A DNA stretch of 25,328 nucleotides, taken from contig DLDU01000062.1 in the NCBI GenBank assembly GCA_002481295.1, positions 1 through 25,328 of the forward strand, written 5' to 3'. The notes beneath the pieces were generated by a model that was not told the origin of the DNA, searched no databases, and was given only the letters and a program-made list of their open reading frames with translations. Each line of letters opens with the position of its first letter. Within the stretch, counting starts at the first letter, position 1. Position numbers and translations under genes: made by a program. The DNA comes from Prevotella sp. UBA7764 (GTDB lineage: Bacteria; Bacteroidota; Bacteroidia; Bacteroidales; Bacteroidaceae). Below are positions 9,346 through 16,646 of the stretch, piece after piece.

Positions 9346-9915
9346 TTATTTCTCGCTCACGCGGCCTACATAGCTGCCGTCGCGTGTGTCGACCGTGATG
9401 GTCTCGCCCTCATTGATGAACAAGGGTACACGGATCTCAGCGCCAGTCTCCAGCGTGGCAGGCTTGGTAGCGTTGGTAGCAGTGTTGCCCTTCACACCCG
9501 GCTCGCTGTGAGTGACCTTCAGATTGGTCTTCACCGGCATCTCAGCAGAGAGGATGGTGCCGTCAGAAGTGTCGGTCTGCACGTCAACGACGTCGCCTTC
9601 CTTCATAAACTCCCAGCCAGTGATCATGTCCTTGGAGATAGGAATCTGCTCGAAAGTCTCTTGGTTCATGAAGATGTAGCCAGTAGGATCCTCATAGAGA
9701 TACTGGTAAGGACGATGCTCTACGCGCACATCATCGAGTTTGAAGCCGATCTGGAAAGTACGCTCCAGCACGCGGCCGTCAGCCACGTTCTTCAACTTGG
9801 TGTTCATGACAGTGTTGCCTTTTCCTGGCTTACGATGCTGGAAGTCAACGCACTTCCAAATACCGCCGTCCATGCGGATGCATGTTCCGATCTTAATTTC
9901 CTGTGAATTAATCAT
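9346..9915 (-). CDS. efp: Translation elongation factor P
   Basis: The 189-residue product is EF-P, which binds stalled ribosomes between the P and E sites and helps form peptide bonds at polyproline stretches. The N-terminal KOW-like domain carries the tip loop HRKPGKGN, with Lys32 at the position modified in many bacteria. Lys rather than Arg argues against EarP rhamnosylation; the modification used here, if any, cannot be told. The two OB domains are complete, with the C-terminal signature GDTxxxxTKxAT-like GNTATNATKPATLETGAEI and the end VDTRDGSYVGRVSEK. It has its own promoter-like element upstream and a strong terminator downstream, and is divergent from rpmH. Confidence 0.97.
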   Translation of the reverse strand: MINSQEIKIGTCIRMDGGIWKCVDFQHRKPGKGNTVMNTKLKNVADGRVLERTFQIGFKLDDVRVEHRPYQYLYEDPTGYIFMNQETFEQIPISKDMITGWEFMKEGDVVDVQTDTSDGTILSAEMPVKTNLKVTHSEPGVKGNTATNATKPATLETGAEIRVPLFINEGETITVDTRDGSYVGRVSEK

Positions 9916-9956
9916 TGTGTGTATATTATAAGTATATTATCATGCTTTTGCAGGTG

Positions 9957-9964
9957 CAAAGTTA
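9957..9964 (-). promoter_or_regulatory. Candidate -7 element for efp
   Basis: On the minus strand the sequence is TAACTTTG, an exact TAnnTTTG match 42 bp before the efp start. No clear -33 TTTG is present at 19-21 bp, so only the -7 element is called. Confidence 0.55.
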
Positions 9965-10015
9965 CTATAATTTTAGATAAAAACATCTTTTTAGCACTGA
10001 AAAATCACTTAATTC

Positions 10016-10046
10016 TTTGTCATCTCGAAAATTATGCGTAATTTTG
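10016..10046 (+). promoter_or_regulatory. Promoter of rpmH
   Basis: TTTG at 10016-10019, a 19 bp spacer, and TAATTTTG at 10039-10046 exactly fit the Bacteroidota promoter consensus. Transcription would begin about 60 bp before the rpmH start. Confidence 0.8.
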
Positions 10047-10112
10047 CAAGCCATAAGAAGGGCAAAGGCTCAAAAAGAGAAGGAACAAATAATAAATTAA
10101 CAATAAAGAAAG

Positions 10113-10268
10113 ATGAAAAGAACATTTCAGCCTCACAACCGCCGTCGCGTCAACAAGCACGGCTTCCGCGAGAGAATGGCCACAAAGAATGGCCGTCGCG
10201 TGCTGGCTTCCCGTCGTGCTCATGGCCGCAAGAAACTGACCGTCTCTGACGAGAACCACGGCAAGTAA
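10113..10268 (+). CDS. rpmH: 50S ribosomal protein L34
   Basis: This short gene encodes 51 residues beginning [20 protein letters not shown], the unmistakable L34 signature, followed by a basic run with [20 protein letters not shown] and an acidic-tipped C-terminal tail (TVSDENHGK). L34 is a small basic protein of the large ribosomal subunit. The tail is a few residues longer than the 44-47 usual in many bacteria. The gene has its own promoter and terminator, so it is a single-gene unit here. Genes often beside rpmH elsewhere (rnpA, yidC) are absent. Confidence 0.97.
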   Translation: MKRTFQPHNRRRVNKHGFRERMATKNGRRVLASRRAHGRKKLTVSDENHGK

Positions 10269-10294
10269 CTCCTTAGCGTCTATGCGCAAGGCAG

Positions 10295-10333
10295 CAAAAA
10301 GCAGCAAGGATAACTCTTCCTTGCTGCTTTTGC
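10295..10333 (+). terminator. Rho-independent terminator of rpmH
   Basis: A perfect 14 bp inverted repeat (AAAAGCAGCAAGGA at 10297-10310, TCCTTGCTGCTTTT at 10318-10331) surrounds a 7-base loop, 28 bp after the rpmH stop. The right arm ends in T residues. Confidence 0.8.
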
Positions 10334-10401
10334 CGTATCTAAGGTGGCTATCACAACGTAAAGGATGCGGTCACCAAACATTACTGAGACAGTTACTGAT
10401 A

Positions 10402-10432
10402 AACGGTGGCTAATAACAAAAGAGCCACCGTT
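10402..10432. repeat. Perfect 10 bp hairpin upstream of the PASTA operon promoter
   Basis: AACGGTGGCT (10402-10411) and AGCCACCGTT (10423-10432) are exact reverse complements around an 11-base loop. No T tract follows on either strand. It lies 36 bp before the -33 element of the next promoter, so it could be an operator or a weak terminator. Confidence 0.6.
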
Positions 10433-10467
10433 GACACAACGAAAAAGAAAATATTCACGGGTTTTAT

Positions 10468-10498
10468 TTTGTATTTCGAGCGGTTTGCATTACCTTTG
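10468..10498 (+). promoter_or_regulatory. Promoter of the PASTA-rluD-ddl operon
   Basis: TTTG at 10468-10471, a 19 bp spacer and TACCTTTG at 10491-10498 give an exact Bacteroidota promoter. The ATG at 10516 is only 17 bp after the -7 element, so the leader is very short. Confidence 0.8.
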
Positions 10499-10515
10499 TA
10501 TTAAATAAAGTACCG

Positions 10516-11226
10516 ATGACAATATCTGAATTCTTAGGCAAGTTCAAAAGTACCTATCTCTGGGGAAACCTCGCGGCAATGGCTCTCGTAGTCGTTGCGC
10601 TGGCTTTGGGCTTCCGCTTTGGCATCGACCTGTACACCCACCACGGCGAGTCGATTCCTATCCCCAATATTCTGCACAAGCGATACGCCGATGCTGAGCA
10701 GATCGTCAACAGTCTCGGGCTGGAGATAGAGGTAAGCGACACGGGTTATGTACGCTCTCTGCCACCAGGAGCTATCCTGGAGCAGACACCGGGACCTGGT
10801 GAGCGCGTCAAGTCGGGACATATTATCTATGTCACCATCAATGCCACACACTCTCCTACAATCACCCTGCCCGATGTCATCGACAACAGCTCGCTGAGAG
10901 AGGCGATGGCAAAACTCACAGCCATGGGATTCAAACTGGGCAAGCCGCAATCGGTACCAGGAGAGAAGGACTGGGTCTATGGCATCACCGTCAACGGACG
11001 TCATGTGGTTGCCGGAGATAAGATTCCGATCGATGCCACACTGATTATTCAGGTCGGTGACGGACAGCTCGACCAAAGCGACGACATCAACTATATCGAT
11101 CCAGACATAGAGAACGACAATACCGACGACGAGAGCGGTGACGTAGACAACTTCCAAGAGATCCCGACACCGCCCGACCAGCCCGAAAACAACAATACGG
11201 AAGAGAACACCAACACAGGTGAGTAG
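10516..11226 (+). CDS. PASTA domain-containing membrane protein
   Basis: The 236-residue product has a short cytoplasmic N-terminus, one transmembrane helix (about 18-38), and two clear PASTA repeats (about 46-109 and 115-182), followed by a low-complexity acidic, Asn/Pro-rich tail. PASTA domains bind peptidoglycan fragments or beta-lactams in penicillin-binding proteins and Ser/Thr kinases; here no catalytic domain is fused, so it may be a stand-alone cell wall sensor or scaffold in the periplasm. It is the first gene of a promoter-driven group with rluD and ddl, an order I know from Bacteroidales. Its partner is unknown, but linkage to D-Ala-D-Ala ligase supports a cell wall role. Confidence 0.9.
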   Translation: MTISEFLGKFKSTYLWGNLAAMALVVVALALGFRFGIDLYTHHGESIPIPNILHKRYADAEQIVNSLGLEIEVSDTGYVRSLPPGAILEQTPGPGERVKSGHIIYVTINATHSPTITLPDVIDNSSLREAMAKLTAMGFKLGKPQSVPGEKDWVYGITVNGRHVVAGDKIPIDATLIIQVGDGQLDQSDDINYIDPDIENDNTDDESGDVDNFQEIPTPPDQPENNNTEENTNTGE

Positions 11227-11268
11227 TCCCCCGAAGGCTGCGTTCTCCTCAACAAAGAAAAAACAGAC

Positions 11269-12378
11269 ATGGCAGAAGAAAACATTTTCTCAGACTTGCT
11301 GGACGACGAGCTGGATCAGAGCGAAGACAACGGTCGCGACAACCTGAATCCTTCCAACGGCAACCGCTATGAGCATTGGCGCATCATCGTCGACGACGGA
11401 CAAGCACCCGTACGCATCGACAAGTTCCTTGCCGAGCACATGCAGCACTCCAGCCGCAACCGTATTCAGACTGCTGCCGACGCCGGATGCATCTGCGTAG
11501 CAGGCAAGGCTGTCAAGAGCAACTACAAAGTACGGCCGGGAGATGTCGTCACGCTCATGCTCGACCATCCCAAACACGACACAAGTATCGTGGCGGAGAA
11601 CATTCCACTCGACATCGTCTATGAGGATGACGACTTGATGGTGGTCAACAAGCCGGCCGGCATGGTGGTGCATCCGGGAGCCGGAAATTTCACGGGCACA
11701 CTGATCAATGCTGTGGCATGGCACATGCGCAATGTCCCCTCATTCGATGCCAATGACCCGGAAGTGGGACTGGTACACCGCATCGACAAAGACACAAGTG
11801 GACTGCTCGTTGTGGCGAAAACACCGGAAGCAAAAACGGCTCTGGGCAAACAATTCTTCCACAAGACGACTCACCGCTCCTATAACGCACTCGTCTGGGG
11901 GCACATCGTGGAGGACGAGGGACGCATAGAAGGCAACATCGGACGCGACCCTAAAGACCGACTGCGCATGAAGGTCTTCGACCCGGAATCGGGCATTGGC
12001 AAGCCTGCCGTTACTCATTACAAAGTATTGGAGCGTTTTGGCTATACCACCCTTGTGGAATGTATTCTCGAGACGGGACGCACACATCAGATCCGCGCCC
12101 ACATGAAACACATCGGGCACCCGCTCTTTGGCGACGAGAGATACGGCGGAACAGAGATACTGCGCGGACAGCGCAGTGCTTCCTACAAGGCTTTCATCAA
12201 CAACTGCTTCAAGATCTGTCCCCGTCAGGCACTGCATGCCAAGACGCTCGGCTTCGTACATCCCCGCACTCATCAGCAAATGGACTTCGACTCGCCATGG
12301 CCCGAAGACTTCGCTGCACTGATCGACAAGTGGCGTACCTTCATCAAAGGAACGAACAGAACGCTGAATGATCAATAA
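11269..12378 (+). CDS. rluD: RluA-family pseudouridine synthase, RluD-like
   Basis: The 369-residue enzyme has an S4 RNA-binding domain (about residues 45-105, RIDKFLAEHM through KVRPGDVVTL) and an RluA-type catalytic domain with HRIDKDTSGLLVVAKT, where Asp173 is the catalytic aspartate. Other family marks are VVNKPAGMVVHPG and the ETGRTHQIRAHMKHIGHPLFGDERYGG block. RluD converts uridines of helix 69 in 23S rRNA to pseudouridine; that exact target is assigned by family similarity and position only. An acidic N-terminal stretch of about 40 residues precedes the S4 domain. The gene starts 42 bp after the PASTA gene and lies about 100 bp before ddl, on the same strand. Confidence 0.94.
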   Translation: MAEENIFSDLLDDELDQSEDNGRDNLNPSNGNRYEHWRIIVDDGQAPVRIDKFLAEHMQHSSRNRIQTAADAGCICVAGKAVKSNYKVRPGDVVTLMLDHPKHDTSIVAENIPLDIVYEDDDLMVVNKPAGMVVHPGAGNFTGTLINAVAWHMRNVPSFDANDPEVGLVHRIDKDTSGLLVVAKTPEAKTALGKQFFHKTTHRSYNALVWGHIVEDEGRIEGNIGRDPKDRLRMKVFDPESGIGKPAVTHYKVLERFGYTTLVECILETGRTHQIRAHMKHIGHPLFGDERYGGTEILRGQRSASYKAFINNCFKICPRQALHAKTLGFVHPRTHQQMDFDSPWPEDFAALIDKWRTFIKGTNRTLNDQ

Positions 12379-12479
12379 GAAAGATGAACAGAGCAATGTA
12401 GAACAGGTCAGTACTGAATGATGAATTGCTCAGTACATAATAACAGAACAAAATAAGAAATTAACGAAAAACAAATGAT

Positions 12480-13478
12480 ATGAAAGATTTAAAGAGAAAC
12501 ATTGCCATCGTCTGCGGTGGCGATTCATCCGAGCACGACGTATCATTGCGCTCAGCACAAGGTCTTTATTCCTTCTTTGACAAGGAACGTTATAATGTCT
12601 ATATCGTTGACGTGAAAGGACAGGACTGGCATGTCAACTACGAAGACGGCGACATTGCCAAGATCGACCGCAACGACTTTTCCTTCATCAATAAGGAAGG
12701 CGAAGCCGTCGTCTTCGACTATGCTTACATCACTATCCACGGCACTCCGGGTGAGAACGGTATCATGCAAGGCTACTTCGACCTGATTCATTTGCCTTAC
12801 TCTACCAGCGGTGTACTCGTAGAAGCTATGACTTTCAACAAATATGTGCTTAACAACTACCTCCGCGGCTTTGGTGTCAACGTTGCCGACAGTATTCTGC
12901 TTCGCCTTGGCGAGAGCTATGACGCCGCAGCCATCGAGAAACGTCTGGGTATGCCGGTCTTTGTTAAGCCTGCTGCCGACGGCTCGAGCTTCGGTGTGTC
13001 TAAGGTGAAGAACGCTGACCAGCTGGCTCCTGCTCTGCGTGTCGCCTTCATGGAGAGCAACGAAGTGATGATAGAAGGCTTCATGAAGGGCACAGAGATC
13101 TCCATCGGCTGCTATAAAACTAAAGACAAGGCTGTCGTCTTCCCGGCTACAGAAGTGGTGACGAAAAACGAGTTCTTTGACTACGACGCTAAATACAATG
13201 GTCAGGTTCAGGAGATCACGCCTGCCCGACTCAGTCCAGAGACAGCAAAGAAAGTAGCTGAAGAGACCAGCCATATCTACGACATCCTTCATTGCAACGG
13301 CATCATCCGCATCGACTATATCATCAGCAAAGATGCCCAGGGCAATGACAAAGTCAATATGCTGGAGATCAACACCACGCCGGGCATGACGCCGACAAGT
13401 TTCATACCGCAGCAAGTGAAAGCCGCAGGACTGAGCATGAAGGATGTACTCACAGACATTATCGAAAATCATTTCTAA
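12480..13478 (+). CDS. ddl: D-alanine--D-alanine ligase
   Basis: The 332-residue ATP-grasp enzyme joins two D-alanines to make the dipeptide that MurF adds to the peptidoglycan precursor. Visible marks are the N-terminal GGDSSEHDVSLRSA, the ATP-binding FVKPAADGSSFGVSKV, and the C-terminal LEINTTPGMTPTSFIPQQ with the metal-binding Glu and Asn. Length is normal. It is the last gene of the PASTA-rluD-ddl group; a bidirectional terminator about 125 bp downstream closes the unit. murF, the next enzyme to use its product, lies about 1.6 kb downstream on the other strand. Confidence 0.97.
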   Translation: MKDLKRNIAIVCGGDSSEHDVSLRSAQGLYSFFDKERYNVYIVDVKGQDWHVNYEDGDIAKIDRNDFSFINKEGEAVVFDYAYITIHGTPGENGIMQGYFDLIHLPYSTSGVLVEAMTFNKYVLNNYLRGFGVNVADSILLRLGESYDAAAIEKRLGMPVFVKPAADGSSFGVSKVKNADQLAPALRVAFMESNEVMIEGFMKGTEISIGCYKTKDKAVVFPATEVVTKNEFFDYDAKYNGQVQEITPARLSPETAKKVAEETSHIYDILHCNGIIRIDYIISKDAQGNDKVNMLEINTTPGMTPTSFIPQQVKAAGLSMKDVLTDIIENHF

Positions 13479-13494
13479 ACAGTAAGGCTACATA

Positions 13495-13543
13495 CACCTT
13501 ATATATATAATGTGCAAGACACGCATAACATATATATAAGGTG
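13495..13543. repeat. 14 bp AT-rich inverted repeat after ddl
   Basis: CACCTTATATATAT (13495-13508) and ATATATATAAGGTG (13530-13543) are perfect reverse complements around a 21-base loop. A second partial stem (AGACACGC with GCGTGTGTCT) overlaps the right side, so two folds compete. No T tract follows; its function is unknown. Confidence 0.6.
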
Positions 13544-13600
13544 CGTGTGTCTATCTCAAAGCAAGGCGACCGCCCATTTCACAAGCAAAGCAGTACCAAC

Positions 13601-13638
13601 CAAAAAGAGGAATGCTCCGTAAAGCATTCCTCTTTTTG
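13601..13638. terminator. Bidirectional terminator between ddl and tRNA-Pro
   Basis: A 15 bp stem (AAAAAGAGGAATGCT paired with AGCATTCCTCTTTTT) with a 6-base loop has A and T runs at its ends, so it gives a U tract on both strands. It lies between the convergent ddl operon and tRNA-Pro. Confidence 0.85.
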
Positions 13639-13642
13639 TTGG

Positions 13643-13715
13643 TCGGGATGACCGGACTCGAACTGGCGACCCCTACGTCCCGAACGTAGTGCGCTACCAA
13701 CTGCGCTACATCCCG
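13643..13715 (-). tRNA. tRNA-Pro (anticodon CGG)
   Basis: The 73-base minus-strand sequence folds into a cloverleaf: acceptor stem CGGGATG/CATCCCG, D stem GCGC/GCGC, anticodon stem CTACG/CGTAG with loop TTCGGGA (anticodon CGG, codon CCG), T loop TTCGAGT and discriminator A. CCA is not encoded. The T stem GCCAG/CCGGT has an A-C mismatch and a terminal G-U pair; all other stems are perfect. Confidence 0.95.
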
Positions 13716-13765
13716 ATGCAGTCACATACAGAAGCAACGAAGCGCCTCTTTCTGTTTTGCGGTTG

Positions 13766-13773
13766 CAAAGGTA
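13766..13773 (-). promoter_or_regulatory. -7 element for tRNA-Pro
   Basis: On the minus strand the sequence is TACCTTTG, about 50 bp before the tRNA-Pro 5' end. No exact -33 TTTG is present at the usual spacing; the match to the tRNA-Phe promoter arm supports the call. Confidence 0.65.
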
Positions 13774-13813
13774 GCACTTTTTTTTGAATTAGAGATAATT
13801 TTATGAAGAAAAA

Positions 13814-13845
13814 TTTGCGAGGTTGCTAAAAAAGTGCTACCTTTG
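13814..13845 (+). promoter_or_regulatory. Promoter of tRNA-Phe
   Basis: TTTG at 13814-13817, a 20 bp spacer and TACCTTTG at 13838-13845 fit the Bacteroidota consensus, 51 bp before the tRNA-Phe 5' end. Confidence 0.8.
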
Positions 13846-13896
13846 CACTCGCATTTCAGAAATAACACTCCATAACAAGGAAATGCGTAAGTAGAG

Positions 13897-13969
13897 GGTG
13901 CCTTAGCTCAGGTGGTAGAGCAATGGACTGAAAATCCATGTGTCCTTGGTTCAACTCCAAGAGGCACCA
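13897..13969 (+). tRNA. tRNA-Phe (anticodon GAA)
   Basis: The 73-base sequence forms a cloverleaf with acceptor GGTGCCT/AGGCACC, D stem GCTC/GAGC, anticodon stem ATGGA/TCCAT with loop CTGAAAA (anticodon GAA), T stem CTTGG/CCAAG with loop TTCAACT, and discriminator A. All stems are fully paired. CCA is not encoded. Confidence 0.97.
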
Positions 13970-13985
13970 CTTCCTCCTTTCATTC

Positions 13986-14022
13986 AATCCGGTTCTTGTC
14001 GTTTGACGGGGCCGGATTTTTT
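13986..14022 (+). terminator. Probable terminator of tRNA-Phe
   Basis: AATCCGG (13986-13992) pairs with CCGGATT (14012-14018), with a smaller inner GTC/GAC stem, followed by a run of T. It begins 17 bp after the tRNA. Confidence 0.75.
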
Positions 14023-14095
14023 CGTTTCTACTATTACAAAGACACCGATAGACGTTGTTGCTACTTCCCGTACGGGAGGTCGTATTACGGTTTCT

Positions 14096-14863
14096 TTATG
14101 GGACCACGAGCAAGAGAAGCATGGTTGCGAACCATACAGCAGCCACACCCCACGGCATACGGTCGTAGCGACGTAATACGTGTGAAGGACATAAAGAGAT
14201 AACCATGTTGGCTACCAAAAAACCGATACTTGCACCACAGAGGATGTCCCCAAGATAGTGTACACCGAGATAGATGCATGAATAACAGATGGTGATGGCA
14301 AACAGAGCCAGCACTGCACGCATGAGCTTGTTGCGATAGATATAACTCAAAAAGGTGACCAGACAACAGATGTTGGTCGCATGACCGGACACAAAGCCAT
14401 AGTGGCCGCCATGATAGCCATTAACATAGTGAAGCATTGGAGCCAACACGAGATTGTGGGACGGGCGCGGACGTGCCACCAACGGCTTAATGATACTCGA
14501 GGAAAGCTGGTCGGTGAACGTGATCATAGCCACAATGACAAGCAACAGCAGGAGACGGTCATGCCACGAGCCTTGGTGCCACACCAGCGTATAGCCCACC
14601 AACACTGCCGCCAACGGTAACCAAGTCTTCAAATGACTATAACCATAGAAGGATCTGTCCGTCACTGCTCCTCCATCAAAGTTGAGCAACACCATAGCGC
14701 GCGCGTCTGCTGCCTGAAGCGTAGCAAGCACAACAGGAAATTCTGTAAAGATCGTATAGAGCAAAGCGCCGGACAGAAAGGCAATTACCACAATGGCCAT
14801 CAACAGATATGGCCACCTCAAAACAAGACTTTGTATGTTTGGAGTAGAATAGGAATATCTCAT
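14096..14863 (-). CDS. PAP2 superfamily membrane phosphatase with altered motif 3
   Basis: The 255-residue product has about five or six hydrophobic segments and the PAP2 signature in the inner membrane order: motif 1 KPLVARPRP (126-134), motif 2 VSGH (158-161) with catalytic His161, and motif 3 SCIYLGVHYLGD (195-206) with His202 and Asp206. Such enzymes remove phosphate from lipids, for example undecaprenyl pyrophosphate, phosphatidylglycerol phosphate or lipid A. In motif 3 the near-invariant Arg after Ser is Cys196 (codon TGC, one base from CGC), and this Arg normally binds the phosphate. The protein may be inactive, altered, or use another residue. It has its own -7 element and is convergent with tRNA-Phe. 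Confidence 0.9.
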   Translation of the reverse strand: MRYSYSTPNIQSLVLRWPYLLMAIVVIAFLSGALLYTIFTEFPVVLATLQAADARAMVLLNFDGGAVTDRSFYGYSHLKTWLPLAAVLVGYTLVWHQGSWHDRLLLLLVIVAMITFTDQLSSSIIKPLVARPRPSHNLVLAPMLHYVNGYHGGHYGFVSGHATNICCLVTFLSYIYRNKLMRAVLALFAITICYSCIYLGVHYLGDILCGASIGFLVANMVISLCPSHVLRRYDRMPWGVAAVWFATMLLLLVVP

Positions 14864-14880
14864 GTTTAGATTGTTTGCCG

Positions 14881-14888
14881 CAAAGTTA
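14881..14888 (-). promoter_or_regulatory. Candidate -7 element for the PAP2 gene
   Basis: On the minus strand it reads TAACTTTG, an exact TAnnTTTG match 17 bp before the PAP2 start. A matching -33 TTTG is not evident. Confidence 0.5.
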
Positions 14889-14983
14889 CAACATAATTCT
14901 GTAGAAATGTCGTATTTGTCTATAAAAATGTTCTAAATAAGATAATTCGTACGGTTTTTCGCATTTATTAAACCTTAAGGTCA

Positions 14984-15025
14984 AGAAAAAGCCTGGGAGA
15001 AGCAACATAGTGCTTTCCCAGGCTT
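14984..15025 (-). terminator. Rho-independent terminator of murF
   Basis: TGCTTTCCCAGGCTT (15011-15025) pairs with AAGCCTGGGAGAAGCA (14989-15004) with a single bulged G. On the minus strand it is followed by TTTTTCTTGA. It lies 56 bp after the murF stop. Confidence 0.85.
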
Positions 15026-15080
15026 GATATATTGTACAGCACTTAGCAATAGAATGAAATCGTACTAAGTGCTTATGAAT

Positions 15081-16388
15081 CTACAGCAGTTCGGGCAGTT
15101 GGAAGAGTTTGATGCCGTTGCTGCCCTTGATAAGAATGTAGTAGCCCTGCGGCTGCTCTTTGGCAATGGCGGTTTTAACTTCTTCGACGTCTTTGAACTT
15201 GCGGAAGTCGCAGTCGGTCTTACCAAATTCCTCACCAACGAGCCAAACCTTCGCAAAGTCGTCTTTCCGAAGCATGTCCACCACCTTTTGATGCTCTTCC
15301 TGGCTCACGCTGCCAAGTTCACGCATGTCACCGAGAATCACCATCTTCGGCTGCTTGACGGTGATGCGCAGAAAGTTGTCGAGGGCTGCGGCCATGCTTG
15401 TAGGGTTAGCATTATAGGCATCGACGATGAGCCAGTTGTGAGCAGTCTGCTCCAGTTGCGATCGGTTGTTGCTGGGCTGATAGCTCTCCAGAGCGTGGCA
15501 GATCTGTTGCGGAGCCACGTCGAAGTGTAATCCTACGGCGATGGCAGCCAGCATATTGTCCATATTGTAAGTACCGACAAGATGCGTGTGCACCTCATAG
15601 ACGTTGGGCTGTCCGTCGACATGCCAGCTGAAAGTAAGGAAGGGCTCGCACACGCCGACCTCGCCCTGCACCTGCGCGTCACCGTCTGTGCCGTAGCTGA
15701 CGATACGTTCCAGCTCACGTTGCTGCGCCATATCGACGAGATGTTCGTTGCTGGTGTTGAGGAAGACAAGTCCGTCGTGGGCTTTGAGGAAGTCATAGAG
15801 CTCGCCCTTGGTCTTCATCACGCCCTCAAACGAGCCGAAGCCCTGCAAGTGAGCGCGGCCAACATTGGTGATCAGTCCACACGTCGGCTCCACATAGTCG
15901 ACCAGTTTCTTGATGTCGCCAGGATGCGAAGCACCCATTTCCACCACAGCGATCTCGTCTTCGGCGGTGAGCCGCAACAGCGTCTTGGGCACGCCCACGT
16001 CGTTGTTGTAGTTAGCCTCAGTGTGCATCACGCGGTATTTCTCAGCGAGCACAGCCGAGACGAGTTCTTTGGTTGTGGTCTTTCCATTGGTGCCGGTGAT
16101 GCCGACAACAGGAATGGAGAACCGGCGGCGGTGCTCGCGCGCCAGTTCCTTATAGGCGGTGAGGCAGTCGTCGACAAGGATGAAGCGTTCGTCGCCCTCC
16201 TCGGCGTATTCCTTCTCGTCAACGATGGCATAACTGCATCCTTTCTCAAGTGCGCTCTTGGCGAATTTGTTTCCGTCGAACGACGCACCTTTCAGCGCGA
16301 TGAAGATGCTGTCTTTGGGACAGTCGCGGCTGTCGGTGGTCACCTGCGGATGCTGCAGGTAGAGCTGATATAATTCTTTTGCGTTCAT
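15081..16388 (-). CDS. murF: UDP-N-acetylmuramoyl-tripeptide--D-alanyl-D-alanine ligase
   Basis: The 435-residue cytoplasmic ligase adds D-Ala-D-Ala to the UDP-MurNAc-tripeptide, completing the pentapeptide precursor. It has the three Mur ligase domains: an N-terminal UDP-binding part (TTDSRDCPKDSIFIALKG), the central ATP-binding domain with P-loop GITGTNGKTTTK (about 95-106) and EANYNNDVGVP, and a C-terminal domain with DAYNANPTSM and ILGDMRELG, which separates MurF from MurE and MurC. Length is typical. It is not in the usual dcw cell-division cluster. The only promoter-like element upstream on this strand is that of the toxin-antitoxin remnant, whose genes end about 55 bp before murF. Confidence 0.97.
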   Translation of the reverse strand: MNAKELYQLYLQHPQVTTDSRDCPKDSIFIALKGASFDGNKFAKSALEKGCSYAIVDEKEYAEEGDERFILVDDCLTAYKELAREHRRRFSIPVVGITGTNGKTTTKELVSAVLAEKYRVMHTEANYNNDVGVPKTLLRLTAEDEIAVVEMGASHPGDIKKLVDYVEPTCGLITNVGRAHLQGFGSFEGVMKTKGELYDFLKAHDGLVFLNTSNEHLVDMAQQRELERIVSYGTDGDAQVQGEVGVCEPFLTFSWHVDGQPNVYEVHTHLVGTYNMDNMLAAIAVGLHFDVAPQQICHALESYQPSNNRSQLEQTAHNWLIVDAYNANPTSMAAALDNFLRITVKQPKMVILGDMRELGSVSQEEHQKVVDMLRKDDFAKVWLVGEEFGKTDCDFRKFKDVEEVKTAIAKEQPQGYYILIKGSNGIKLFQLPELL

Positions 16389-16443
16389 AGTCGTGGGAAA
16401 TGTGTTGATTCGTAGTCTCTATTTTCTTATAAGCACCTTTATG

Positions 16444-16646
16444 TTACTCTTCTATTTGAGCTTTTGCAAAATCTTCTGGGGAACAGATAATAATTGTGTC
16501 ACAAGCGGGAAAATCTTTCAAGTTGTAGAGATACAAGCTTCGAGCAAGCCCAATTGGGCGGCTCGCATGATCTTTCTAACTGCAACATAATGCGTCCTCT
16601 GTGTAAGGAACTCCATGACTATATTTGTGTCAAGAAAGACTCTCAT
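16444..16646 (-). pseudogene. Decayed PIN-domain toxin (internal deletion and frameshift)
   Basis: An ATG at 16646 overlaps the antitoxin stop by 4 bases (ATGA) and reads MRVFLDTNIVMEFLTQRTHY, the classic start of a PIN-domain ribonuclease toxin with catalytic Asp6 in LDTNI. The frame stops after 42 residues at TGA (16518-16520). In the next frame the sequence continues as NLKDFPACDTIIICSPEDF, then AKAQIEE and a stop at 16444, resembling the NLKDF-...-P-EEF tail of PIN toxins. A typical PIN toxin has about 130 residues, so the middle, including a further acidic catalytic residue, is missing. It looks like a once functional toxin lost by deletion. The frame assignment is certain; the PIN identity rests on motif recognition. 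Confidence 0.75.

Larger units (their letters stand above)
13765..13846. repeat. 19 bp inverted repeat forming mirrored tRNA promoters
   Basis: GCAAAGGTAGCACTTTTTT (13765-13783) and AAAAAAGTGCTACCTTTGC (13828-13846) are perfect reverse complements separated by 44 bp. Each arm holds the -7 element TACCTTTG of the outward-facing tRNA gene, so both tRNAs share the same core plus an extra GTGC block. Confidence 0.85.

Noticed and set aside
13912..14202. 96-codon open frame overlapping tRNA-Phe
   Set aside because: It starts inside the tRNA and runs through its terminator into the antisense of the PAP2 gene; no protein family likeness.
16444..16646. Programmed frameshift producing a full PIN toxin
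   Set aside because: Even after joining frames the product has only about 68 residues and lacks the middle of the domain, so deletion is the simpler explanation.
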